Shown here: piece by piece, positions 26,345 through 35,378 of the stretch | Position numbering within the stretch: position 1 is the stretch's first letter | How the letters are laid out: the number at the start of each line of letters is the position of its first letter | Origin: JAUIIK01 sp963709995 | GTDB taxonomy: Bacteria > Chloroflexota > Chloroflexia > Thermomicrobiales > CFX8 | Direction: 5' to 3' | NCBI GenBank assembly: GCA_963709995.1 | Contig: CAVPYN010000003.1 | Span: forward strand, 1 to 64,000 | DNA length: 64,000 bases | Program-made: the position numbers and the translations under genes | The notes under the pieces: generated by a model | What the model saw: only the letters and a program-made list of their open reading frames with translations | What the model was told of the DNA's origin: nothing | The model's database searches: none

Positions 26345-29300
26345 ATGATGACTGTGGACTCGCGGTACTTTGATTCGCTCGAATGGCGTTGCATCGGCCC
26401 CCATCGCGGTGGTCGAGTCGTCGCCGTCGCGGGGCATCCGACGGAGCAAGGAACGTTCTATTTCGGCGCGGTGGCTGGTGGTGTATGGAAGACGACCAAC
26501 GCCGGATCGCACTGGAAGAACATCAGCGATGGCTATTTCTCGACCGCTTCCAGTCGGCGCGATCGCCGTTTCGGAGAGTGATCCGAACGTCATCTACGTC
26601 GGAACCGGTGAGACCTCGATCCGCAGCGATGTTTCGCATGGCGATGGCGTCTATCGCTCGACCGATGGCGGTCGCAGCTGGATGAATGTTGGGCTGCGGG
26701 ATAGTCGTCACCTTGGACGGATCGGATCCATCCCGGACAATCCCGACCTCCTCTACGTCGCTGCGTTGGGTCATGCCTTCGGGCCGAACGAAGAGCGGGG
26801 CGTGTTTCGCTCGCGGGACAGCGGCGAGAACTGGGAGCGGGTGCTCTACAAGAGCGAACGGGCCGGCGCCCAGGACATTGCGTTTGATAGCGGCAATCCG
26901 CGAATCCTCTACGCATCGATCCATCAGACACGCCGCACACCGTGGATGATCGATAGCGGCGGCGAGGACTGCGGTCTCTGGCGCTCGACCGATGGCGGCG
27001 ACAGTTGGCACGACATATCCCATCAACCCTGGCCTACCCGAAGGGATGCTTGGCAAGATCAGCGTCTCGACAACGGCAGCCAGACCGGGCCGGGTATATG
27101 CGTTGATCGAAGCCGAAGATGGTGCGCTCTTTCGTTCCGACGACTACGGCGCAACCTGGCTCCGGCTCTCCGAGCAGCCTTCGCTGCTCACGCGCGCCTG
27201 GTATTACACCTACGTCGTCGCGGATCCAGGAGACGAGAACACTGTCTGGGTGCTGAACCGGATGTGCTGGAAGTCGATTGATGGCGGCGCGACTTTCTTT
27301 CAGGTCGACTACGCCGCATGGCGACAATCACGATCTCTGGATCGACCCGAAGAACTCGTTGAGGATGATCGAAGGCAACGATGGCGGCGCATGCGTCAGT
27401 CTTGACGGCGGGCAGAGCTGGTCGTCGATTCTCAATCAGCCAACAGCCCAGTTCTACCGGGTGACGACCGATGATCAGGTTCCATTCAACGTCTACGGCT
27501 CGCAGCAGGACAACTGGGCGATGCGGTTGCCGTCGTGTAGTCCCAATGGGGCGATCACCTGGAAGGACTACGTGGAGCCGGGCGGCGGTGAGAGCGGCTA
27601 CATTGCCGTCAAGCCAACACCGCCATACACGGTATTCGGAGGCGGCACCGGGACAGGCATGGGCGACGGGCGGCTGCTGGCCTGGAATCCGGAGACGGGT
27701 CAGGCGCGCAATATCAGCATCAGTCAGGAGCTCTATAGCCGTTGGGCGACATCGTGGCTGAAGTTCCGCTTCCAGTGGACCTTTCCGATTGAGATCTCGC
27801 CGCACGATCCTGAGGTCATCTACGTCTGTTCGCAGTACGTCCACCGTTCAATCGACGAGGGTGCGAGCTGGGAGGTCATCAGCCCCGATTTGACCCGCAA
27901 CGACCCCGCGAAGATGCTTCCAGGCGGTGGACCGATCACGCCGGAATGGGGCGCGTCGGATGTTTATTGCACGATCTCGGCCCTTCGCGAGTCGCCGCAC
28001 CAGCAGGGATTGCTCTGGGCTGGCACCGATGACGGTCTGGTGCAATTTTCACTCGATGGCGGCGAAACCTGGACAGGAGTCACCCTGTCTGGATTGCCGG
28101 AGTGGAGCACGATCAACTGCATCGAGATTTCGCCACACGATCCCGGGACGGTCTACATCGCCGCCTTTCGCTACATGCTCGATGACACCAGGCCGTTTCT
28201 CTTCAGGACGACCGACTATGGCCAAACCTGGAGGCAGATCAATGCGGGAATTCCCGGGGATGAGTTCACACGGGTAATCAGGGAAGATCCAGTTCGTCCC
28301 GGGGTTGCTCTATGCCGGGACCGAGCGAGGGATCTACGCCTCATTTGATGGTGGCGAGCGGTGGCAGGCTATGCGCTCGAGATCAGCAACATTGCCGGAA
28401 CTGCCCGTTGTACCGATCTATGACATGCAGATCAGGGATGGGGCGCTCGTTGTCGCGACGCATGGCCGATCATTCTGGATTCTCGATGATCTCTCCCCTC
28501 TACGGCAACTCGAATCCGATCTCATTCCGAATGGCGTGCATCTGTTCCAGCCACAACCGACGATGCGCTTTCGATATTACGGGCGCATGTTCGACGAACC
28601 GCTGCCAGGATTGAATTACCTGATGGCCGGGCCGGTAACCGTCGCTCACGAACCGGTTGAGACGCCAATGGGCACCTACCGGATGGAGTTTCTTGACGCT
28701 GGCGCCAACCCGTCAGAGGGTGTTGCCATACATTACTGGCTTCCGAATGAGCCAGCAGAGAAACTGACGTTGGCGATTCTGGATGCTCAGGGCAACGAAG
28801 TGCGTAGGTTCTCGAGTGAAAGGTTGGCTGCACCGTGGGCGCCGGCCAGTGCCGGGATGAACCGCTTCGTCTGGGATCTGCGATACGAGCCAGCAGTCGG
28901 CGTTCCCGGCGATGCAAGTCTGCCCGAGATGCACGTACCCCGAGCGGTGCCCGGGACCTACCTGGCACGGCTTAGTGTGGGCAATCAGTCCTTCACCACT
29001 GAGTTCGAGATCTACCAGGATCCTCGCCTTCCGGTGACAATTGGTGACCTTGTCGAGCAGCGGGAATTCCTGCTTGCCATTCGTGAGCGGCTCGGCGAGG
29101 TGCATGACATGACACGACAGATTCGCAACGTGAAAGACCAGATCCACTTCTGGCTCGATCGCGATGGCGCAATCGCGAGGCTGGGCGACAACGGCTCGGC
29201 GTTGATTGAAGCGCTTTCCGAAATTGAAGGCGGCCTCGTTCAGCTCGATCCCATGGGACGCAAACGTGGTCCACACCCGCTGAATGAGAAGCTCATCGCA

Positions 29301-29483
29301 CTCAGCGCGATGGTCGATGATTCGGATCACGCCCCGACCGCGCAGGCCCGGGACGCGTTCGAGAACATTGCCGCGCAGGTCGCCGTCGAACGGGATCGTC
29401 TTCGGCAACTGCTTGAGCGGGAGCTAGGCGCGTTCAACGAACTGATTGAATCCGGTGGTTGGCAGCCGGTTGCGATGTCATGA
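26345..29483 (+). CDS. BNR / sortilin-type beta-propeller protein, four frameshifts
   Basis: This protein of about 1045 residues is made of BNR/VPS10-type propeller repeats, seen as repeated S-x-D-G-G-x-x-W: TTNAGSHWKNI, RSTDGGRSWMNVG, RSRDSGENWERV, RSTDGGDSWHDI, SIDGGATFFQ, SLDGGQSWSSI, SLDGGETWTGV, SFDGGERW. Frame changes near 26550, 27018, 27310 and 28298 are needed to follow the repeats. The last third (after about 28700) is a non-repeat domain, with RFVWDLRYEPAV and a helical tail. No signal peptide is seen at ATG 26345, which has GGAGG five bases upstream; related proteins are often secreted glycosidase-like or photosystem-assembly-like propellers of unknown role. Four breaks in one gene with all repeats preserved point to sequence errors. 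Confidence 0.8.
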
Positions 29484-29498
29484 TTCAGGAGTTGCGAA

Positions 29499-30035
29499 AT
29501 GGTCTGGACGGAACCTGATCGACTCGTCGTCGAAATTGCCGGGGCACTCGAACCTGGAAGAGTGCTCGATATTGGCGCTGGCGACGGCCACGATAGTCTC
29601 TGGCTGGCGGATCACGGATGGTCGGCTACCGCGGTCGATCTATCACGGCACAACGTGCGCAAGATCAACACGCTCGCTGCCGAGCGGGGACTCGATGTGT
29701 CGGCGGTTCAGGCCGACGCCGTGTCACTCGACTACGACGCCGAATTCGATCTCGCGCTGGTCTGCTACATTCACACCCCGCCCGATACAAGAACCGGGAT
29801 TCTCGCTTCCGCTGTCAGGGCACTGAAGATTGGCGGGACGTTGCTGTGGCGTAGCTTCGAAGCCAGTATGCCGCAGGTCCCGGGTTTCGATCGCGATCTG
29901 CTGCCGGCATGCGACGTTCTACTGGCCGAACTCGGTGATGCAGTGAAGGTGGTGCATGCCGATGTCGCGGACGAGTACTTTCCTTTTACGGAAAGCGACA
30001 TGCGGCTGTTGACGGTTCGGGCCGTTCGGCGTTAG
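29499..30035 (+). CDS. Small class I SAM-dependent methyltransferase
   Basis: This 178-residue protein has motif I GRVLDIGAGDGHDSLWLADH (about 22-41), the acidic loop ATAVDLSRHNVRKINTLA, motif II SAVQADAVSLDYDAEFDLAL, and LKIGGTLLWRSFEAS. It is the short form with only the Rossmann core, similar to tellurite-resistance TehB-like or thiopurine-type enzymes; the substrate is unknown. AGGAG is 7 bases before the ATG. It follows the propeller gene by 15 bases and is probably in the same transcript. Confidence 0.8.
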   Translation: MVWTEPDRLVVEIAGALEPGRVLDIGAGDGHDSLWLADHGWSATAVDLSRHNVRKINTLAAERGLDVSAVQADAVSLDYDAEFDLALVCYIHTPPDTRTGILASAVRALKIGGTLLWRSFEASMPQVPGFDRDLLPACDVLLAELGDAVKVVHADVADEYFPFTESDMRLLTVRAVRR

Positions 30036-30122
30036 TCGGCGGCCAAAGCAAGACGCGAGATCGAAAATCCATCCTTCAAGAGAGGCCAGTGCCGAACGGG
30101 GTGGCCCTCTAGCTGATCAAGC

Positions 30123-30166
30123 TACATCTGGGGCCGTCCCTCGACCGGGAAAGGCTGCCAGATGTA
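30123..30166. terminator. Inverted repeat between convergent genes, probable terminator
   Basis: Arms TACATCTGG (30123-30131) and CCAGATGTA (30158-30166) are exact complements. They lie between the stops of two convergent genes (30035 and 30188), so the hairpin could end both transcripts. There is no clear T-run. Confidence 0.5.
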
Positions 30167-30187
30167 TCGCCGTTCGCGGCAATCGAG

Positions 30188-30664
30188 TCAGCCCGACTGT
30201 TGCTCGTACAGCTGGCGGGTGAGGCTGGCCTGGCCGATGTGCTCACGATTGTGCTGGAGGGCGTGGAGCAGGTAGTAAGCGCCATTGTGGGTGCGGCTGC
30301 CGGTGATGCTGCTCGGACGCGTCTGCTCGACTGGCAAGACCTCGGCGGTTATCCGCGAGATGTAGTCGCGCATGTCGATTTCAGTCGCATCGATCAGCGC
30401 CAGGAGATCTCCGGCGCTGGCCGCTTCATAATCAAATTTTTCCTCCCGATTTCGATCGAGGCTGATGCCAAGGGTATTGGCGAGATGGTAACGGGTGGCG
30501 TCCATCGAGTGAGCAACCATCGCCGCAATCGAGTTGGTTTCTTCGCCGGGTTTCCAGTTGAGCGCGACGGTGTCGAGCCCGAAGAGGACCTCGCGCCAAT
30601 CATCGAGTTGCCGGTCGATTACCTGGTTGGCGGCGGTTTTCAATGCTTCGATCGTACCGGACAT
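30188..30664 (-). CDS. DinB-like four-helix-bundle protein
   Basis: This 158-residue protein has the DinB/YfiT layout: an N-terminal helix RQLDDWREVLFGLDTVALNW, then NSIAAMVAHSMDATRYHLAN with the first metal-site His, and near the C-terminus the second His pair in YYLLHALQHNREHIGQASLT. These His residues form the metal site used by thiol S-transferases of the family. GGAAG lies upstream of ATG 30664. Small-thiol-dependent detoxification is a plausible but unproven role. Confidence 0.82.
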   Translation of the reverse strand: MSGTIEALKTAANQVIDRQLDDWREVLFGLDTVALNWKPGEETNSIAAMVAHSMDATRYHLANTLGISLDRNREEKFDYEAASAGDLLALIDATEIDMRDYISRITAEVLPVEQTRPSSITGSRTHNGAYYLLHALQHNREHIGQASLTRQLYEQQSG

Positions 30665-30836
30665 TGCTCGGCCTTTCTTCCTATTGCTGTAATATGCCGT
30701 TATATGCAGCAAGTATTGGTATTTTCCTGACATTGACGACGGCTGGATAGGACCGTTGTGGTTGGGCACTTTCGAACGCCAATCGGTCAGCTATCGGCGA
30801 TACTAACAGGAGTCATATACGGGAGGAAACCGCTGG

Positions 30837-32000
30837 ATGTTGAAATTCGTTGGCGAGGGAGAGATCATCGAACTGCTCCAGGAGATGGTGCGGGCGCAAT
30901 CGGTCAATCCGCCAGCCGATACCCGCGCTTGCGCCAGTGTCCTGCTCGAAATGCTTCAGGCGGAGGGCATCGACGCCGAACCCGTTGAGGGGCGTCCAGG
31001 AGCGGTCAATGTCGTCGGGCGGATGATCTCCGGCCAACCGGGACCGAAGCTGATCCTCAATGGACACATCGATACTGTTCCGGATGGAGACGACTGGACT
31101 GTCGATCCATTCGGGGGCGAACTTCGGGATGGGTATATCTGGGGGCGCGGGACCTGCGACATGAAGTCGGGCGTCGCCGCGATGCTCATGGCCATGGTTG
31201 AGCTGAAACGGTCCGGTGAGCCATTCGGCGGAGAGGTCGTCTTTCAGGCTGTCGTAGACGAAGAAACCGGCAGCCAATTCGGCACCCTGCATCTGATTGC
31301 GCAAGGCTACTGCCAGGGCGCGGATTTCGCCGTATGCACCGAACCAACCAGCAACCGGATCGAACTTGGCAATCGCGGCCTCCGATGGCTTGACGTAACG
31401 GTCAAAGGCAGCGCCTCGCACGCCGGGCGGCCCGGTCTTGGCGCGAACGCCGTCACTGCGGCTGCCGCGATCATCGAGCGTATCGACGCGCTGGCGTTCA
31501 TGACCCGCGACGAGCGCTTCGAGATTCCTGCGCCGAGTATTTCGGTCACAACAATCCAGGGTGGTCACACGGTCAACGTGATTCCGGATCGTTGCAGTTT
31601 CTCGGTCGATCGGCGGATGTTGCCGGGAGAGACCGGAGATCAGGTTCTGGCGGAACTTGCGGCGATCATCGGACCGATCCAGGCTGAACGCTCCGGGGTT
31701 CAGATCGAAGTCCAGGCACGGCCGGGCTGCTGGGATCCTTATACCATCGATCCTGCCGAGCCGGTTGTGGGCGCTGCCATCGATGCCGCGCTGGAAGTGC
31801 TCGGGCGCGAGCCGGAGATCGGCTACAAGGCGGCCTGTACCGACGCATCCCATCTGGTTACCCGTGCCGGGATTCCGACTGTCCTGCTGGGGCCGGGCAA
31901 CGAGCGACTCTCACACAAAGCGGACGAGCGCATAGCGGTAGAAGCCCTGATCCAGGGAACGGCGATTTGCGGCTCAATGTTGCGACGTCTCTTGCGCTGA
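30837..32000 (+). CDS. M20-family metallopeptidase / deacylase (ArgE-DapE type)
   Basis: This 387-residue zinc hydrolase has KLILNGHIDTVPDGD (first metal His and the Asp helper), IWGRGTCDMKSGVAAMLMAM (bridging Asp), VVDEETGSQFGT (catalytic Glu and metal Glu), CTEPTS and near the C-terminus ERLSHKADERI with the last His. The lid domain between (about 180-290) has SASHAGRPGLGANAVTAAAA. This matches the ArgE/DapE/CPG2 group that removes acyl groups from amino acids or cleaves small peptides. ATG 30837 has GGGAGG nine bases upstream. It stands alone. Confidence 0.88.
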   Translation: MLKFVGEGEIIELLQEMVRAQSVNPPADTRACASVLLEMLQAEGIDAEPVEGRPGAVNVVGRMISGQPGPKLILNGHIDTVPDGDDWTVDPFGGELRDGYIWGRGTCDMKSGVAAMLMAMVELKRSGEPFGGEVVFQAVVDEETGSQFGTLHLIAQGYCQGADFAVCTEPTSNRIELGNRGLRWLDVTVKGSASHAGRPGLGANAVTAAAAIIERIDALAFMTRDERFEIPAPSISVTTIQGGHTVNVIPDRCSFSVDRRMLPGETGDQVLAELAAIIGPIQAERSGVQIEVQARPGCWDPYTIDPAEPVVGAAIDAALEVLGREPEIGYKAACTDASHLVTRAGIPTVLLGPGNERLSHKADERIAVEALIQGTAICGSMLRRLLR

Positions 32001-32389
32001 TGGTCTCTTTGGCGTTCCTTCTTGTTTGATCTGGATTGCGGAACACCTGGCTTCCCGGGCAACCTATCCGGTCGACATCGTAGGGGCGCTGCTCGTCATC
32101 GCCCGGTCGTACGAATGCGTACGTACGCGGGTGAACACTGTGTTTGCTCCTACGACAGCAGTCTCGATGCCATCGTGTTATCTCCAGTTCCGCATATTGG
32201 TCTGGCGCAGAGTGCGAAGAAGTTCATTCCGTCAGAGGAGGATGCGACCGGTTAGACGTTCTTCGGCCGTTGTCGGTCTGGCGCGTCCTTTTCAACCGAA
32301 GGCCGTCTCCTTGTAGGCAATGCGACGGCCGGCCACTGTCAGGCTTTCGGTTTGAGCAAGCGATTAGGGATCTCTCAGCCGATGAGGGC
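32001..32389. other. Intergenic region upstream of the ars operon, no gene seen
   Basis: About 390 bases with no gene. One 12-bp palindrome, GCGTACGTACGC (32117-32128), stands out but has no obvious role. Short frames in both directions lack any motif. Confidence 0.4.
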
Positions 32390-32448
32390 TTGACATTCAG
32401 GCTAGTTGTTCGTAAATTTCCGAATAGGCTAATTCGCTTTTTTACGAA
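32390..32448 (+). promoter_or_regulatory. Promoter and ArsR-type operator of the arsM-arsR operon
   Basis: TTGACA (32390-32395) and TAAATT (32413-32418) are 17 bases apart. From the -10 box to just before the gene runs a nested dyad: TTCGTAAA (32409-32416) with TTTACGAA (32441-32448) and, inside, CGAAT (32421-32425) with ATTCG (32432-32436). ArsR-family repressors bind AT-rich dyads of this kind over the promoter, so this is the likely site for the ArsR encoded by the second gene. Confidence 0.68.
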
Positions 32449-32459
32449 ATGAGGTGATC

Positions 32460-33284
32460 ATGACCGCTCCATCTTCAGATAGGATTCGCGAGGTCGTTCA
32501 GGAGAAGTACGCTGGCGCCGCCAGGATAGTCCTCGAAGGCCAGACTGCCTCCTGCTGCGGTCCCGGGGCGAGCTGTGGCTGCGGGACCGATGGTGTCTCA
32601 CCGATCGTCATCGGCAACTACGATCCGGAGGCGACGTCAAGCCTTCCCCAGGATGCCGTGCTGGCATCGCTTGGTTGTGGCAATCCGACCGCGCTTGCCC
32701 GGCTCGAAGCAGGTCAGACGGTGCTCGATCTCGGCTCCGGCGGGGGCATCGACGTGCTGCTCTCGGCCAAGCGTGTTGGACCGACCGGCTTTGCCTACGG
32801 GCTTGATATGACCGATGAGATGCTGGAACTTGCGCGGCGCAACCAGAAGGAAGCCGGCATCGAAAACGTCGAGTTCCTCAAGGGGCAGATCGAAGATATT
32901 CCGCTGCCGGACAATACCGTCGACGTCATCATCTCTAACTGCGTCATCAACCTCTCGGCGGACAAGCCATCGGTGTTCCGCGAGGCTTTCCGGGTGTTGA
33001 AGCCGGGCGGCTACCTGGCCGTTTCCGACATCGTCGTCCAGGGCCAGTTGCCAGAGAAGATCCGAACCGACATGGAGTCCTGGGCTGGTTGTGTTGCCGG
33101 AGCATTGGAAGAAACCGACTATCTCGGTGGCCTGACCGGCGCCGGGTTCGTCGATGCCAGTATCGAGGTCACCCAGGTCTACGACATCGCTGGCGTACTC
33201 GGCGTGGACGCTGCCGAAGCTGCTGCCGACCAGGGCCGTATCGTCAGTGGTTTCGTTCGGGCGACGAAGCCGGCGTCGCGGTGA
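32460..33284 (+). CDS. arsM: Arsenite S-adenosylmethionine methyltransferase
   Basis: This 274-residue enzyme methylates trivalent arsenic to methyl- and dimethyl-arsenicals. It has IREVVQEKYAGAA, an early Cys cluster CCGPGASCGC, motif I VLDLGSGGGIDVLLSAKRVG, and DMTDEMLELARRNQ. Of the As(III)-binding cysteines, ISNCVINLSADKP and WAGCVAGALEE supply two. ATG 32460 follows GAGG; the frame extends upstream only to a GTG two codons earlier. It is the first gene of an operon with an arsR-like gene and has a visible promoter and operator. Confidence 0.92.
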   Translation: MTAPSSDRIREVVQEKYAGAARIVLEGQTASCCGPGASCGCGTDGVSPIVIGNYDPEATSSLPQDAVLASLGCGNPTALARLEAGQTVLDLGSGGGIDVLLSAKRVGPTGFAYGLDMTDEMLELARRNQKEAGIENVEFLKGQIEDIPLPDNTVDVIISNCVINLSADKPSVFREAFRVLKPGGYLAVSDIVVQGQLPEKIRTDMESWAGCVAGALEETDYLGGLTGAGFVDASIEVTQVYDIAGVLGVDAAEAAADQGRIVSGFVRATKPASR

Positions 33285-33571
33285 AGACGATCGAGATGCC
33301 CCAGGCGGTCGATGAAGAGATTCTGATGCTCTTGCGGGCCGTCGCCAATCCGGCCCGCTACCGCATTCTCCAGATTCTGAAGGAGCGTGGCGAATGCCAA
33401 TGCGGCCCGATTGGCGAGGATCTGCCGATTGCCGCATCGACGCTCTCCCAGCATCTCAAGGTCCTGCGTGAGGCCGGACTGATTCAGGGCTCCGTCGACG
33501 GCCCCGCCATCTGCTACTGCCGTGACGAGCAGCGTATCGATTGGCTCAAGCGGCAGGTGCAGGATTTGTAG
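33281..33571 (+). CDS. arsR: ArsR/SmtB-family metalloregulator
   Basis: This 96-residue winged-helix repressor reads ILMLLRAVANPARYRILQIL, then KERGECQCGPIGEDLPIAAS and TLSQHLKVLREAGLIQGSVD, then GPAICYCRDEQ. The C-x-C in ECQCG and the C-x-C in CYC are candidate arsenite-binding thiols. The start is GTG 33281, which overlaps the arsM stop by four bases (GTGA), so translation is coupled; an ATG at 33296 is an alternative. Placing the repressor after the enzyme gives a simple autoregulated operon. Confidence 0.9.
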   Translation: MKTIEMPQAVDEEILMLLRAVANPARYRILQILKERGECQCGPIGEDLPIAASTLSQHLKVLREAGLIQGSVDGPAICYCRDEQRIDWLKRQVQDL

Positions 33572-33607
33572 GACCTCGAATCGGAATCCCGATTCGCCAG
33601 TCGCTGA

Positions 33608-34267
33608 CTAGTGAAGTATGCGCCAGAACACGGGTGACCACAGGTTGTTCGGTTGTTGCACTGGGCTGTCCGATCCGGTGATATCGGCGATCAGCTGCTT
33701 CCACTCCGGTTGATTGCGTAGGTGCTCGACTGTGGTGGCCCACCCGGGGAGGTCTTCGTGAAAAATCGGATTGCCGATTAGTCCGGTGTAGGGGCCGCCG
33801 ATATCACAGCGCATCCGAAGCACTCCGGTTGCACCAGCTGCCATTGCCAGCTCCGAAATGTGTACCAGAGCCTCGATCCAGAGCGCTTCTTTTCCGGGCT
33901 TCGGCCGGCCAATAGGTATCCAGGAAATCTCTCCGTCGGCCGATCCGGTCTCCCCGATCCAGGTCCAGACCGATCGGCCGTCGAGGGTGGCGGGGCCTTC
34001 CGGCCCGGTCAGTTCCGCGTAGGCTGCTGACACAGCGGGACGTGGGAGTGCCTCGATGTCCGCCAGTTCGGAAAGGCTTTCGCGTTCGACGACATGGACG
34101 GCTGCGCCTGCTGTTGTACCGCCGAGTCCCGCTTGCCAGACTGCCGTTCTCAGCGATTCTGGTAGACCATCATCGCGAGCTGCCGTTTCGAGCGCCCGTA
34201 TTCCATCGATGAAGTCATCGAGCCGTCCGGGCTTGACGTTCCAATGCCATTCGACCTGGATGGTCAT
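33608..34267 (-). CDS. Hypothetical protein, 219 residues
   Basis: No family is recognised with certainty. It starts MTIQVEWHWNVKPGRLDDFI, which looks like the first strand and helix of a dimeric alpha/beta-barrel (NIPSNAP/ABM-like) domain, and later has AVHVVERESLSELADIEALP. A second similar pattern appears in the C-terminal half (ALVHISELAMAAGATGVLRM). A GGAAGGGG site lies before ATG 34267. It is soluble, with no signal peptide, and converges with arsR. Function unknown. Confidence 0.6.
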   Translation of the reverse strand: MTIQVEWHWNVKPGRLDDFIDGIRALETAARDDGLPESLRTAVWQAGLGGTTAGAAVHVVERESLSELADIEALPRPAVSAAYAELTGPEGPATLDGRSVWTWIGETGSADGEISWIPIGRPKPGKEALWIEALVHISELAMAAGATGVLRMRCDIGGPYTGLIGNPIFHEDLPGWATTVEHLRNQPEWKQLIADITGSDSPVQQPNNLWSPVFWRILH

Positions 34268-34332
34268 ACCAGACCCCTTCCGGTCAGATGTTGTGTAGTG
34301 TGCTGAGTTTATCATCTCGACCTGACAGAACG

Positions 34333-34368
34333 ACAGTATCCGGAGCATCTCGGCGCTCCGGATACTGT
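34333..34368 (-). terminator. Strong hairpin after the repeat protein gene
   Basis: Arms of 14 bases, ACAGTATCCGGAGC (34333-34346) and its exact complement (34355-34368), enclose an 8-base loop. It lies just downstream of the minus-strand gene ending at 34385 and before the start of the next gene, so it probably ends the upstream transcript. There is no long T-run. Confidence 0.6.
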
Positions 34369-34384
34369 GTGTAGAGAAGGAGCG

Positions 34385-34915
34385 TTAGTAGTCGGTTGCT
34401 CCATTATCGGCTGGTGGAATCATCTGGCTCTGAGTCTCCCAGACATTCTCCTCCAGGAATCGGAAGTCGGGTGCGGCGGCTGGAGCCGATTCTCCACCGG
34501 CGAGTCCGGCTCGCTCAGTCCAGTCCCAGCCGTTTTCTTCTACGAATCGTATCTGGCTGGTTGTAACCGGCGTTGCATAGTCGAAGCTGTTCTGCTCGAT
34601 AAGCCGGATACGCCCGATGGTGGCGTAGTTAGCGACCGGCTGATGATCCCAGCTGTTCTCTTCAAGGAAGAGCGCGTCTACCGGTTCAGCCGCTGCATAA
34701 TCAAAGCCATTCTGCTCGATCAGCTGGATCTGGGCCATCGGATCGGTTCTGACGACCGGCTGAGCCTGACCGTCGCTGCTGATGAGCGGCAGTTCGACCT
34801 GGTCGTTCAGCGCGATCGCGCCGATGGTTGAGGCGGCGAGCAATGCGAGTCCGATTGCTCCTGCCGTCAGCCGGTTGAAGCCATTGCCGCGTGTCAGAGT
34901 GGTTGGTGCCTGCAT
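34385..34915 (-). CDS. Membrane-anchored protein with repeated E-[EQ]-N-x-[FW]-[DE] motif
   Basis: This 176-residue protein has one hydrophobic segment (LTAGAIGLALLAASTIGAIA, about 15-34), a probable signal anchor. Outside follows a series of five short units, each holding IQLIEQNGFDYA, LFLEENSWDHQ, IRLIEQNSFDYA, IRFVEENGWDW or FRFLEENVWET, spaced about 22-28 residues apart. The repeat is regular enough to be a real structural unit. I recall similar short FLExN-type repeats in Chloroflexota hypothetical proteins but cannot name a family. ATG 34915 has AGGAGC upstream. Function unknown. Confidence 0.6.
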   Translation of the reverse strand: MQAPTTLTRGNGFNRLTAGAIGLALLAASTIGAIALNDQVELPLISSDGQAQPVVRTDPMAQIQLIEQNGFDYAAAEPVDALFLEENSWDHQPVANYATIGRIRLIEQNSFDYATPVTTSQIRFVEENGWDWTERAGLAGGESAPAAAPDFRFLEENVWETQSQMIPPADNGATDY

Positions 34916-35048
34916 GATGATGCTCCTTCTTGTTGTGGGCTGTGTGCCCTGCACCCGAATCACTGTGACTCCACTCTAGGGAGTTGCTGCCGGCCTCACA
35001 TCGTCCGGTTGACCTATTCGAAATGACTCGTCAGGGAATGCGCATATT

Positions 35049-35312
35049 GTGCAGTCGCGTGCGCAGAGAGAGCAGGACGCGCAGGCAGCCGTTGGCGGCG
35101 CGTTGAGCTGTGTGCTAGGGATCGCACTGATCATCGGCTTCGCGGCCGGCGGACTGCTTGGCCTCGTCGGGGTCCTCAGCGCCGCTGCGCTGCTCCGAGT
35201 TGCCGGTGGAATCGGCGTGCTCGTCCTTATGCCGCGATCGGAGCCACTACCTCATCCACATGCCGACCCGGGTCCACAACTCGCCGAAGATTCCAAACAG
35301 TCTCTTGAATAG
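35049..35312 (+). CDS. Possible small membrane protein, 87 residues
   Basis: A short frame from GTG 35049 codes for a hydrophilic start (SRAQREQDAQAAVGG), two hydrophobic helices (ALSCVLGIALIIGFAAGGLL and GLVGVLSAAALLRVAGGIG), and a polar tail with histidines. AGGGA lies 12 bases upstream, which is marginal. It lies 66 bases before the beta-lactamase-fold hydrolase. No homologue is recognised; it may be real or chance. Confidence 0.35.
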   Translation: MQSRAQREQDAQAAVGGALSCVLGIALIIGFAAGGLLGLVGVLSAAALLRVAGGIGVLVLMPRSEPLPHPHADPGPQLAEDSKQSLE

Positions 35313-35378
35313 ATCACAGGCGTGACAGCTACACTGAATTGAATTCCGAAGGCTGCAACGAACGGTAAAGGCAAGAGT

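Noticed and set aside
32117..32128. 12-bp palindrome GCGTACGTACGC
   Set aside because: Short alternating sequence likely by chance in this base composition; not near a promoter.
32026..32316. Plus-strand frames of 77-102 codons before the ars operon
   Set aside because: No motif, no ribosome-binding site, and they overlap one another in different frames.
35049..35312. Treating the 87-codon frame as part of an operon with the hydrolase
   Set aside because: The start site is weak and the gap to the next gene has its own ribosome-binding site; listed only with low confidence.
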